Assembly (NCBI RefSeq): GCF_002368095.1
Contig: NZ_AP018227.1
Span: 8,600,001 to 8,664,000, forward strand
DNA: 64,000 bases
Direction: 5' to 3'
Source: Calothrix parasitica NIES-267
GTDB lineage: Bacteria > Cyanobacteriota > Cyanobacteriia > Cyanobacteriales > Nostocaceae
A program made the position numbers and the translations under genes. Below the pieces are notes generated by a model. That model was not told the DNA's origin. It saw nothing but the letters and a program-made list of their open reading frames with translations, and made no database searches. Of the stretch, positions 44,846 to 53,620 are shown piece after piece; positions within the stretch are counted from its first letter, which is position 1; the number at the start of each line of letters is the position of its first letter.

Positions 44846-45535
44846 TTATTCTTTCGTTACTACCAGCACTCCCATCATACCGTTTGCAATGGGATAGTGT
44901 ACTGTTTGAGCAAAACCAACATCACGAGCTATTTTAATTTGCTCTCTACCAGAGGGAAAGCGTTCTAAACTGGGATTTATATAAGCGTATTCTTCTTTCA
45001 AACCCATTTGACTGGCTGCGGGAACCACTAAATTATCCAAATACCATTGCTGAAAACCACGCATCAAAGTACTTTCGGGACGATGAAAGTCTAAGATTGC
45101 ACAAGTCGCTCCTGTCTTTAAAACTCGATGTAATTCCTTCAAACAAAGGGGAATATCTGTAACGTTTCTTAATCCATAACCCATTGTTGCAGCATCAAAT
45201 TGATTATCATCGAAAGGTAATTCAAGTACGTCAGCTTCTATCCAATTAATTGAAGGGGTAGGATAATAATCTTTGCTTCGCTGTTTTGCGACTTCGAGTA
45301 ACTCCGGGGAAAAATCCACAGCTTCTACTTTTCCGGTTTGTCCTATTCTACGTGCTAAACGAAAAGCTAAATCACCGCTTCCACAACACAAATCCAAGAC
45401 TTTATCTCCAGTCTTCGCAGCGCTCCATTTAACCGTCATCTCCTTCCATATCCGGTGTTGTCCGAGACTCAACCAATCATTTAACTGGTCGTAAACAGGT
45501 GCAATGCGGTTAAAAATGGAGCGAATTTCAGACAT
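44846..45535 (-). CDS. menG: Demethylphylloquinone/demethylmenaquinone methyltransferase (UbiE family)
   Basis: 229 aa. 'IRSIFNRIAPVYDQLNDWLSLG' at the N-terminus, SAM motif I 'VLDLCCGSGDLAFRLARR', 'EADVLELPFDDNQFDAATMGYGLRNV' (parts LPFDDNQFDA and GYGLRNV) and 'LKTGATCAILDFHRP' are diagnostic of UbiE/MenG. In cyanobacteria it carries out the last methylation of phylloquinone, the A1 acceptor of photosystem I. Cytoplasmic or membrane-associated. No men genes adjacent. Firm family assignment; the quinone is inferred from the lineage. Confidence 0.93.
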   Translation of the reverse strand: MSEIRSIFNRIAPVYDQLNDWLSLGQHRIWKEMTVKWSAAKTGDKVLDLCCGSGDLAFRLARRIGQTGKVEAVDFSPELLEVAKQRSKDYYPTPSINWIEADVLELPFDDNQFDAATMGYGLRNVTDIPLCLKELHRVLKTGATCAILDFHRPESTLMRGFQQWYLDNLVVPAASQMGLKEEYAYINPSLERFPSGREQIKIARDVGFAQTVHYPIANGMMGVLVVTKE

Positions 45536-45540
45536 TTTAA

Positions 45541-45797
45541 TCAGTTATCAGTGAACAGTTAACAGTTATCAGTGAATAGTTATCAGTTGTTCATCCGTTC
45601 ACCGTCAGGTGTTCGGGGTAGGGTAGGATGTGGACCATCAGTTCTTCATTGGTCAGGTATGAATCATCAGTTATTAATTATCAGTCATCAGATTAATTAT
45701 CAGTTATTTTATTAAGAGTCTTAATATTCACTGCTCACTGTTAACTGATAACTGCTCACTGCTCACTGATAACTGATAACTGTTAACTGTTCGCTGT
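45541..45797. repeat. Long inverted heptamer repeat tract (CAGTTA types)
   Basis: Between menG and the response regulator, the left part is GTTATCAGTGAACAGTTAACA-type units in shorter repeats, and the right part is the complement CACTGCTCACTGTTAACTG. The two halves can pair over about 70 bases, with a 90-bp centre of GGTAGGGTAGGATG-like DNA. A strong cruciform or terminator-like structure is possible. Confidence 0.7.
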
Positions 45798-46741
45798 TAA
45801 CCGTAATCGGCGCAATTCAGTATCATTGCTAACAATTGTGCGGAGAAGTGAATTAGTTTTAGTTCATCTTCTCGTAAGGTACAGGTTTTTTTCCACTGTA
45901 AGGATAGCACTGCTGTAACTTGATTTGCGTGAACGATGGGGACAACTAAATGGGATTTTGTTCCTGTATCGGAATAGTGAGCAACTTCCTTAAGCTTCTC
46001 GTCTTTAGTTACATTTACAGAAACTTTCATGTTGCTGGTTGCAATTGCTTCTGCAATTAATGGGTCTTTATCCAACCAGTTATCTAATATTCCGTCTTGG
46101 CTAAAGGTACCGCAACTAGAAGTTAAACTATTGTTCTCTACTAACTGAAGAATACAACCATCAGCAGCAAAGGTTTCTCCATAAATTGCAGTAATAGGTT
46201 CTAAGCTTTCTTCCTTGCTGGAAACCGTTTTTGTTACCTGTAAGGATGAAGTCAACAAAGCCATTTGCGAATTTGCACGACGCAATTCTTCGGTACGCTG
46301 TTTGAGTAAATCGTAGGTTTCAGCAGCACGTTGGACAACTCCCTTGAGTTCTTCGGGGTCCCAAGGCTTAGTAATATATCTGTAAACTTGTCCAGCATTA
46401 ATAGCGTCTACAAGGTCTTCGATATCGGTAAAACCAGTCAAAATGATTCTTACCGTATCGGGAAATTGAGGTAAAGTTTTGCTGAGAAATTCAGTTCCCT
46501 TCATTTCTGGCATTCTTTGGTCGGAGATAATTACAGCAACCTCTCCTTCCTCAGCCAAAACTTGTAAAGCATTACTTCCACTGTCTGCTTTCAAAACTTG
46601 AAAGTCACGACGAAAGGTTCGATACAACAAATCCAGATTATCTGGTTCATCGTCTACTACTAGGATTTTTTGTTTTTTACGTCTTTCTGAAGTCATTAAT
46701 TGATTGCGAATATTATCTAGGTCTGGAATGAGATTATTCAT
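45797..46741 (-). CDS. Response regulator with GAF-like domain
   Basis: 314 aa. Receiver: 'ILVVDDEPDNLDLLYRTFRRDF', 'VAVIISDQRMPEMKGTEFL' with the phosphoacceptor Asp, 'ILTGFTD' and 'VYRYITKPWDPEEL', the pattern of the RpfG-type receivers. A coiled linker ('ETYDLLKQRTEELRRANSQ') leads to a GAF-like domain (about 165-310) with 'DGCILQLVENN' and 'SHLVVPIVHANQVTAVLSLQW'. There is no DNA-binding or enzymatic output domain, so it probably relays a signal or acts by binding partners. It is divergent from raf1 with a 356-bp gap between. Confidence 0.88.
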   Translation of the reverse strand: MNNLIPDLDNIRNQLMTSERRKKQKILVVDDEPDNLDLLYRTFRRDFQVLKADSGSNALQVLAEEGEVAVIISDQRMPEMKGTEFLSKTLPQFPDTVRIILTGFTDIEDLVDAINAGQVYRYITKPWDPEELKGVVQRAAETYDLLKQRTEELRRANSQMALLTSSLQVTKTVSSKEESLEPITAIYGETFAADGCILQLVENNSLTSSCGTFSQDGILDNWLDKDPLIAEAIATSNMKVSVNVTKDEKLKEVAHYSDTGTKSHLVVPIVHANQVTAVLSLQWKKTCTLREDELKLIHFSAQLLAMILNCADYG

Positions 46742-47097
46742 TGATTTATTCCTTTACATCATATGTGCTTTTTTATATTGGGTACAAATTTTACTCTATA
46801 ATTTGGATTTTCCAATAAATGTGTTTATAACTAAGGTGAAAGCACTATTTACTAATGAAACCAGGTTTAGATTATCCGAGGAAACACTGTCTTTAAATCC
46901 ACTTTTAATGTGGGATTATTCTTTGATAACCCATAACTTTAGTTAACGGTAGAGTATTCACCCCAAAATACCAGTTGATTTTTTTTACCCGCTTCTTAAC
47001 GGTCTTTAACAATTGTGTAACTATATGTTTTGTCTAGTTAATTACTTTGCTCTTAGGGCATAAAATGATTTTTATTGCTCCGCATTTCCCCTAAGTT
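46742..47097. other. Divergent upstream region of the response regulator and raf1
   Basis: 356 bp, AT-rich, no gene. An open frame at 46704-46946 is not credible. No binding site could be assigned; the promoters of both genes must lie here. Confidence 0.5.
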
Positions 47098-48186
47098 ATG
47101 ACAGATTTACCACCTAACCCTCAAGATGCTGAAAATCAACCAAATCAAGAACTGTCTCAAGAATTACTGCGAAAACTAAGGCAAAAAGAAGGAACCTGGG
47201 TGGAATGGGGAGAAGCTTGTGCTTATCTACAAAAATCAGGTTACAATCCTCAAGATATTTTTGAAGCTACGGGTTTTGAACCAATTCAGCAAAATCAAAT
47301 TATTGTTGGTTCTCAAGTTTATAATTCATTAGATAAAGGTGGTGCTTCGGAGGAAGTCAAGTCTTATTACTCGCAACGAGGAAGCGATATCTTGTATGAG
47401 TTTCGCATGCTTACTCAAGATGAACGTGCTAGCGCTGCTGAACTTGCTTTTGTGCATAAAGTTGATGCTGATGAAGTTAAAGAAGTTGCTAGAGCTATCA
47501 AAGATTATTCCCGCTTGCGTACTTTACCTGAAGGGTTTTCCGCACATCCCGGAGATGCTGTAGCTTATCAAACCTGGAAACAAGCCCGACAGAAATCCGA
47601 TTTACAATTGCGATCGCGATTTATTGCCAAGGGTTTAAAGTTCGCTCATACCGATACAGCTAGAAAAAAAATCGAACAGTTATTAACCGATTTTACAGTT
47701 GTTCCCCAACGTCCCGCACCGTTGCTACCGTTCTATCGTCTGGAATCAGAAGCGGAAATGTCCCGCGTGGTTCCCGTCGCTGGTGAGTTACCGCTGACAC
47801 CCGATGATTTAAAGGCGGTTCCCATGGTGGAAGAAGACGGGCCGTTTAACATGGTGAAGTTTGAAGGTGTTGGCGCGTGGGTACCATTACCAGGTTGGCA
47901 AGTAGTATTAAATGCCGAAGACCCCGTAGTGATATTAGGTTGCAGCGATAGATTCCCCAATCAAGAGCAGAACAAACCGCAACCAGTGATGATAGCCATA
48001 GACCGTTCCTATAGAAAATGGGACGATGGTAGTTATTTCGTAGTGGATAATTCCGGAGAATTGGACATTCAATGGTTTGAAACCGAACCAGAAATAGAAA
48101 TATTAGGAAGATTAATTGTCATTGTTAAACCCAAAAGAATTTTGGATGACGAAATTATCAAAGATTCTTGGCAGATTGATGAATAA
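47098..48186 (+). CDS. raf1: Rubisco accumulation factor 1
   Basis: 362 aa. Helical N-terminal half: 'LRKLRQKEGTWVEWGEACAYLQKSGYNPQDIFEATGFEP' (parts GTWVEWGEACAYLQKSGY and IFEATGFEP), 'DILYEFRMLTQDERASAAELAF' and 'ARAIKDYSRLRTLPEGFSAHPGDAVAYQ'; the C-terminal half is a beta domain with 'LPFYRLESEAE' and 'VPLPGWQVV'. Raf1 dimerises through its beta domain and clamps antiparallel RbcL dimers during Rubisco assembly in the cytoplasm. Single gene with its own promoter. Assignment is firm on the N-terminal motif. Confidence 0.95.
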   Translation: MTDLPPNPQDAENQPNQELSQELLRKLRQKEGTWVEWGEACAYLQKSGYNPQDIFEATGFEPIQQNQIIVGSQVYNSLDKGGASEEVKSYYSQRGSDILYEFRMLTQDERASAAELAFVHKVDADEVKEVARAIKDYSRLRTLPEGFSAHPGDAVAYQTWKQARQKSDLQLRSRFIAKGLKFAHTDTARKKIEQLLTDFTVVPQRPAPLLPFYRLESEAEMSRVVPVAGELPLTPDDLKAVPMVEEDGPFNMVKFEGVGAWVPLPGWQVVLNAEDPVVILGCSDRFPNQEQNKPQPVMIAIDRSYRKWDDGSYFVVDNSGELDIQWFETEPEIEILGRLIVIVKPKRILDDEIIKDSWQIDE

Positions 48187-48194
48187 ATTTGGGG

Positions 48195-48254
48195 ATTGGT
48201 AATTGGTAATTGGTAATTGGTAATTGGTAATTGTTAATTGTTAATTGTTAATTG
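48195..48254. repeat. TTGGTAA / TTGTTAA heptamer tandem repeat
   Basis: Eight to nine heptamers downstream of raf1, five TTGGTAA followed by TTGTTAA variants. Followed by CTCCTAA heptamers at 48320-48350. Same unit as 2636-2662. Confidence 0.8.
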
Positions 48255-48358
48255 GGCATTGGGAATTAGAAATATTAATTTTAAGTAGTTTTGTCAATCA
48301 GAACTAACAATTCTTAATTCTTAACTCCTAACTCCTAACTCCTAACTTACCCCTCCCT

Positions 48359-49393
48359 CTATTTCCCTCGATACTTAAGCGGAAGTGCAATCAAAAACTC
48401 GGTACCAATTCCGGGATTTGAATGACATTCCAATTTACCTTGGTGTTTGTCAACAATAATTTTATAGCTTGTTGATAATCCCAAACCCGTTCCTTTACCA
48501 ACAGGTTTAGTGGTAAAAAAGGGATTAAATATTTTTTGCTGGACTTCTGGATTTATTCCCATTCCATTGTCAGCAATTTTTATTATTGCTAAGTTTTCTT
48601 GACTTTCCGTACTAATTTTGATTTGTGGGTTTGGTACTTTTTCTAAAGCATCAATTGCATTAACAATAATATTCATAAATACTTGATTTAATTGTCCTGC
48701 GTAACACTCTAAGCGAGGTAGTTTATCGTATTCTTTAATTATTTTAATTCCGGAATGATGCGATTGCGATTTGAATTGATTTTGTAAAATCATCAGGGTG
48801 CTGTCTAACCCATCGTGAATATCAACATCTTTAATTTCTGCTTCATCCAGACGGGAAAAGTTGCGTAGAGAAAGAATAATTTGTTTGATGCGTTCTGCTC
48901 CAATTTTCATTGAATTTAAAAGTTTGGGGAAATCTTCTTTGATAAAATCTAGTTCGATTGCTTCTATTTCTGGTTCCAGTTCGGAAATAGGATTTGAACA
49001 AGATTTTTGATAGAATTCTAGCAATTTAAATAAATCTTCAGCGTATTCTGAAACATGGTTAAGATTGCCATAGATAAAGCCAATGGGGTTATTTATTTCG
49101 TGAGCAACACCAGCAACCATTACTCCTAAAGCAGACATTTTTTCAGATTCTACTAACTGTGCTTGCATTGCTTGTAAATTTTGCAAAAGGTCTTGTAAAG
49201 CTTGGCTCCGCTGCTCTAAAACTAATTTTGATTCTCCTAATTCAGTAATTACCTTTTTGAGTAAAAACTCTTTTTTATCATTACTTTTTTCTAATAAAAT
49301 TTGATTTTGTTGGGAACGTTCTAATTTCTTTTGCAAAATCCGATTAGTTTTCTCTAATTCTTTAATTTTTTGTTCATATTTTTGAGCTTCCAT
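48359..49393 (-). CDS. Sensor histidine kinase without an input domain
   Basis: 344 aa. Residues 1-75 form a coiled coil; then the dimerisation box 'GVMVAGVAHEINNPIGFIYGN' with the phospho-His near residue 98, N box 'QVFMNIIVNAIDAL', G1 'IKIADNGMGI', F 'IFNPFFTTKPVGKGTG' and G2 'GTGLGLSTSYKIIV'. No sensor domain or membrane helix. The FIST gene starts the pair and ends 6 bp before this gene, so FIST is the likely sensor and this the kinase. No cognate regulator is adjacent; the regulator at 45797 is a possible partner. Confidence 0.93.
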   Translation of the reverse strand: MEAQKYEQKIKELEKTNRILQKKLERSQQNQILLEKSNDKKEFLLKKVITELGESKLVLEQRSQALQDLLQNLQAMQAQLVESEKMSALGVMVAGVAHEINNPIGFIYGNLNHVSEYAEDLFKLLEFYQKSCSNPISELEPEIEAIELDFIKEDFPKLLNSMKIGAERIKQIILSLRNFSRLDEAEIKDVDIHDGLDSTLMILQNQFKSQSHHSGIKIIKEYDKLPRLECYAGQLNQVFMNIIVNAIDALEKVPNPQIKISTESQENLAIIKIADNGMGINPEVQQKIFNPFFTTKPVGKGTGLGLSTSYKIIVDKHQGKLECHSNPGIGTEFLIALPLKYRGK

Positions 49394-49399
49394 GATTAA

Positions 49400-50554
49400 T
49401 TACCCCACTCCTAAAAGTAAAGTAACAAAAGTATCGTGATGCAATCTGCTAGATGTATTATCTTGCAAAGGTGAAATTTCACCATTTGTATAAAAACCGC
49501 AGCTTTGTACAGCTTCACTCAAAGAATTTTGAGCTAAATCATATTCTTCCTTAGTTCGGGTACCTAACAATTGATGACGAGCAAGACAAGAGAAAAATAA
49601 AGCAGCTTGGGGTTGAGTTCCAGGATAGCTGTTCAAAGCTTTGGTAATCGAAGTTTTAGCAGCAGCTAAAATATCTTCACGACTTGCTTGAGCAATCTGC
49701 ACTACCGCTTGTTCGGGAATTTGTGCTAAATAATAAATGCTTTTACTTTCGCGATCGCAATTATAAGGCGCTCGTGTATAAAATTCGTTAGTTTGTGGGT
49801 CTAAAATTGCTAAAGGATATTCGGGTGAAGGTGTAAGTCCAGCAAAGTAATCATCGTAAAAATCTAAAGCTGGTTGATTATCTATTTCGTAAAGAATATT
49901 TTGCTCTGATGAAGTAACTACAGCTTTTCGACCAATAGGAACCCAACCATTCGCTACACCGTAAGAGAATAATAATTTTCCCGAAAACAGCAGAATTGGT
50001 ACTGAATCGCTCAAAACTTCTGTTTGAAAAAATTGATAGCTTTGATGAAATTTCCAACTGTCGCAAGCTAATCCACCTAAAATAGGAAATTTTTCACCCA
50101 ACTCCAGCTTTAAGCCATTTATAATTGAGACTCCATCCGCTGTCAGACTTTCGGGAGTTGTTAAACATAATTGATGAGATTTTAAGCTGCTTTTTGCTTG
50201 AGCTTGTTCCACAGCTTGTTTTGTCGCTGTAACTGCGTCTTTAGAAAGTCCCCTTCCAATACCCGCACGAATTTCCACTTCATCGGAACAAAACAGCATT
50301 AAAGCCAAAGAATCTTCCTCAAACTCTAATACTGAAGACATCTCAGCATCTGAGGTACATCCGATTAATTCAATTCCGGGAAAAGCTCGATTAATTTCTT
50401 GCAAAATCAGCGAATGCTCGAAATCAATTGCAGCAAAGAGAACTCCAGCAGCAGGAACTTCCCCTGCTAAACTAATTAGACATTGCTCTAATACCTCTGT
50501 AATCGCCGAATCTGAATCTGGGTCATTACTGTGACCAACTGCAACCCTGAACAT
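49400..50554 (-). CDS. FIST-domain sensory protein
   Basis: 384 aa. The N-terminal FIST domain ('AVGHSNDPDSDSAITEVLEQCL', 'PAAGVLFAAIDFEHSLILQEI', 'IELIGCTSDAEMSSVLEFEEDSLALMLF') is followed by FIST_C with 'ILYEIDNQPALDFYDDYF' and 'AALFFSCLARHQLLG' near the end. Proteins of this family are thought to bind small ligands, possibly amino acids, as input modules of signal transduction. Cytoplasmic. It is followed by a histidine kinase 6 bp on, forming a two-gene sensory unit. It lies just downstream of the CHAT gene on the same strand (160 bp). Confidence 0.92.
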   Translation of the reverse strand: MFRVAVGHSNDPDSDSAITEVLEQCLISLAGEVPAAGVLFAAIDFEHSLILQEINRAFPGIELIGCTSDAEMSSVLEFEEDSLALMLFCSDEVEIRAGIGRGLSKDAVTATKQAVEQAQAKSSLKSHQLCLTTPESLTADGVSIINGLKLELGEKFPILGGLACDSWKFHQSYQFFQTEVLSDSVPILLFSGKLLFSYGVANGWVPIGRKAVVTSSEQNILYEIDNQPALDFYDDYFAGLTPSPEYPLAILDPQTNEFYTRAPYNCDRESKSIYYLAQIPEQAVVQIAQASREDILAAAKTSITKALNSYPGTQPQAALFFSCLARHQLLGTRTKEEYDLAQNSLSEAVQSCGFYTNGEISPLQDNTSSRLHHDTFVTLLLGVG

Positions 50555-50715
50555 ATAGAAACCTTTTATTTAGAGATAAGGTTATTGTTCCCGGATTTCA
50601 AAGTAGAGTTAAAGCTAGGCTGATAACAGTTAACAGTGAGCAGTGGGCAGTGAATAGTTAGGAGTTAAGAATAATTTATTCTACCTACTCTACCCTCTCT
50701 CCCCCTCCGAGAGAA

Positions 50716-53358
50716 TTACTGTTGCGGAACTCTAACAAATCTACAATTCCCAGATGGTGGATTGTCGCATTTCACTTCAACAATAACCCCAATTTCAGCA
50801 TCGTTTTCGGGGGTAATTTTGCGATCGCCGTTTTGATCAAATTCTACATTTCCTGCTGCACCGGGAGCGGAGAAATCCTCTGCGGATAAAACCTTTTGAA
50901 GTCCTTTACGAGTTGGATTTCCATCAATGCGCTTTAAACCTTCAACAATTGTCATAGTCGCATCATATGACATAGCGGTACGCCAGTTTACTTGAGCATT
51001 CCACAGTTTTTGAGCATCGCTTTCAAATGGGGTTTGATTAGATTCATTTTGAAACCAAGGAATTGGAATCATAAAATTTTGGACTTTCTGACCTTGATTC
51101 TCTACTGCTTTGCTATACAAAGAATCTCCACCGAAGAGTGTCAGATTTGAAGCATTATTGCTATCTAAAATTCCCAAAGCCTTGTTGAAGGTTACACCTG
51201 TTTCAGGAACAAGCACCAATACATTTACTATTTGATTAGCTATTTCGACGCAATTTTCGAGATTAGCATTGTTGAAAAGGTCGCATTCTGAAAGATTAAT
51301 CAATCTACCATTTTCAATTGATTGCAGTTGATTTTTTAATTCTTCGCGATAAGTTTTGCTGTAGGAACCACTAGAATCATAGACAATAGCTGCTTCTGTT
51401 TTACCTAGTTTTCTGACCATATAATTAACTAAATCTTTAATTGCAATCCCGTCATTTGTTGGTGTACGGAAAACATATTGATTTAAATTAATTCCATAGT
51501 CTCTTTGTCTCGATTTTCTCACAGCAGTGCTAGTAGGAGAAACCACAACCATTTGCTTTTTTTTATAAACTTCTCCAGTTGCAATGGTTGCTTTACTCGA
51601 ATAATGACCAACTACAGCTAAAATATCTTCATTCTTGGTCAATTTTTTAGCTACTTTTTTAGATGTAGAAGTCTTATCTTTATCGTCAACAATAATGATT
51701 TGTAATAGCCTACCTTTAATTCCACACCTTCTGTTAGTTTTATTCTGAGCTTGGGCAACTCCTCGCAATATTTCTTCGTTTATTTGGTTTGTTGTATTAC
51801 CAAACATAGGAGCAATCACTGCGATTTTTAAAGGCTTTTGATTCTGAATAACGCAAGGTTTTGGAGTACCTGTATTCAAAGCCGGAAGCTTATCGCTATC
51901 TGAAGGTTTCATTGCGACAGCATTATTAAGATAAATCAGTGTTTCTGGGTCATTTGGAATTAGTTGTAGCGATTTTTCAAAATAAATAATTGACTCTTCA
52001 TAATTCTTTTGTGAAAAAGTTTCTATACCTCTTTGTTTCCATTGATTAGAATTATAGCCAATTAGTATTTTTTCTCCCCAGCTAAAGTTATCACCTAAAC
52101 CTTGTAGAGTTTTTGGAGATTTTGATTCTATCGAAGGTTTTGGACTTGGTTGATTCTTAGTTGATATTGGTATGTAATTGTTAATCCCACTAACTTCTAA
52201 AAGATTATCGCGGATGTAATTACCAGTAAAAATAAGCGTTACTGCAATTCCACCGACAACCCATTTCTTCAAATGTTTGATTGGAGATTCAGCCCATATA
52301 AAAGGATGTGCAGCGGGATTTTGACAAATTACAGGTAACCAAGAAGCACAGGGAAATTCGTCTTCCATCCATTCAAGACGCTGACGTGCATTTCTTACCG
52401 CTATATATAAAGAATTTCCTTGAGAAAAATCTTCTAAAAAGTATTTCAAAAACTGTCTTGCTACTGCGTCGGGTACCGGTTCTCGCATCACAATCATTTG
52501 CGGAACTCCTACACCCCGCAATTCATCCGCTAAACCCAAACCATCGCAGGAATTAAAAATTGCTAATTTTAAACCTTTTTTAACCGCAGCTTTTAAAGCA
52601 TTTTTTACCCGAGTTAGTGAGATAGTTTCGCTGTTATTAATTTGAATTTGTCCGGTTTTACATTCTTCTCCAGAAGAACTATGTCCTGCAAAAAATAGAA
52701 TATCCCAATGCTGATTCCACAAACTCTCATTTAATATTTGTCTTTGAGGTTGTTCTAACCAAGTAACTTTCGCTCCCCTACTTCTTAATGTTTCAATTAA
52801 TTCTTTATCTGAAGTTAAATCTAATCCCTGACTACCACCAAAAATAGCCAAAACCTTGACCGGACGCTTTAAAGTTTCTGTAGGGGGTGCATACTCTGCG
52901 CTTAAAGCAAATTCAGCATGGGAACGATTGTGAAATAATTTCCATAAATGCCAAGGAAGCTTTTTAAAATAAATATTATTAGTATCTATAATTACTCTTA
53001 TGATTTCATTTGGCTGAGTTCTTTCTTCTATTCTGACCTGTAATTCTCTCCAGGGAAGTTGAGAAAACCATCGATGCAAATATTCTTCAAATTTATTTCT
53101 CGCTTCATTTTCATCTTCAATGATAGAAACACGAGTAACTTGAGCGGAAGGAACATCAATTTGTCTATTTTCACCATTGTCACCCAAATGGCGGTACTTA
53201 TCTTGCCATTCATTGTACAAACGAGGAATTTCTGGCGCGGGAGGAAGGGTAACTGTGTTTCTATAATGTATGCGACCGTCTTCACCAATTCCGAGTCTTA
53301 CAGGAAAACCTTGCTCGAAACTACCTTCGTCAATATTCAGTACAACTAACTTGTTCAT
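50716..53358 (-). CDS. CHAT protease - membrane helix - TPR - periplasmic ligand-binding fusion
   Basis: 880 aa. Residues ~1-355: N-terminal region plus CHAT caspase-like domain with 'ILFFAGHSSSG' (His226) and 'LAIFNSCDGLGLADEL' (Cys271), the catalytic dyad, and 'VPQMIVMREPVPD'. Residues 366-383: single membrane helix 'WVVGGIAVTLIFTGNYI' with Lys before it, so CHAT is cytoplasmic. Residues ~435-480: one or two TPR units. Residues ~509-870: type I periplasmic binding (leucine-binding-like) domain starting 'KIAVIAPMFG', with 'GVAQAQNKTNRRCGI' and 'GHYSSKATIATGEVYKK'. It reads as a receptor that senses an outside ligand and controls an inside protease. DUF1822 and sigma-like genes lie upstream on the same strand. 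Confidence 0.9.
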   Translation of the reverse strand: MNKLVVLNIDEGSFEQGFPVRLGIGEDGRIHYRNTVTLPPAPEIPRLYNEWQDKYRHLGDNGENRQIDVPSAQVTRVSIIEDENEARNKFEEYLHRWFSQLPWRELQVRIEERTQPNEIIRVIIDTNNIYFKKLPWHLWKLFHNRSHAEFALSAEYAPPTETLKRPVKVLAIFGGSQGLDLTSDKELIETLRSRGAKVTWLEQPQRQILNESLWNQHWDILFFAGHSSSGEECKTGQIQINNSETISLTRVKNALKAAVKKGLKLAIFNSCDGLGLADELRGVGVPQMIVMREPVPDAVARQFLKYFLEDFSQGNSLYIAVRNARQRLEWMEDEFPCASWLPVICQNPAAHPFIWAESPIKHLKKWVVGGIAVTLIFTGNYIRDNLLEVSGINNYIPISTKNQPSPKPSIESKSPKTLQGLGDNFSWGEKILIGYNSNQWKQRGIETFSQKNYEESIIYFEKSLQLIPNDPETLIYLNNAVAMKPSDSDKLPALNTGTPKPCVIQNQKPLKIAVIAPMFGNTTNQINEEILRGVAQAQNKTNRRCGIKGRLLQIIIVDDKDKTSTSKKVAKKLTKNEDILAVVGHYSSKATIATGEVYKKKQMVVVSPTSTAVRKSRQRDYGINLNQYVFRTPTNDGIAIKDLVNYMVRKLGKTEAAIVYDSSGSYSKTYREELKNQLQSIENGRLINLSECDLFNNANLENCVEIANQIVNVLVLVPETGVTFNKALGILDSNNASNLTLFGGDSLYSKAVENQGQKVQNFMIPIPWFQNESNQTPFESDAQKLWNAQVNWRTAMSYDATMTIVEGLKRIDGNPTRKGLQKVLSAEDFSAPGAAGNVEFDQNGDRKITPENDAEIGVIVEVKCDNPPSGNCRFVRVPQQ

Positions 53359-53497
53359 GACGGTTTATAAATAATGGTTTCTTAAAGCTTTAGTCTAATT
53401 TTATAGCAGTAATTATACTGGTGGAACCGATAATAAAGTTAAATGTTTCCATCTACGATAGGAATTACACAAAACTGCATTATTTTCTTACAAATAT

Positions 53498-53521
53498 AGA
53501 GACGCGATTGTTCGCGTCTCT
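53498..53521. repeat. Hairpin AGAGACGCG / CGCGTCTCT between DUF1822 and CHAT genes
   Basis: Nine-bp perfect arms with a 6-base loop inside the 262-bp gap 53359-53620. On the minus strand it is followed by ATATTTG. It belongs to the AGACGTAGCA-type dispersed hairpins, but could partly end transcription between the DUF1822 and CHAT genes. Confidence 0.6.
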
Positions 53522-53620
53522 AAAAAGAGAAAATATTGTTTTAGGATTATTTTAGATTAATATCTAAAACGACATTTATTCCTAGGAATAAAAATAGGCA
53601 GTTATAAAGCATCTTGAGAA

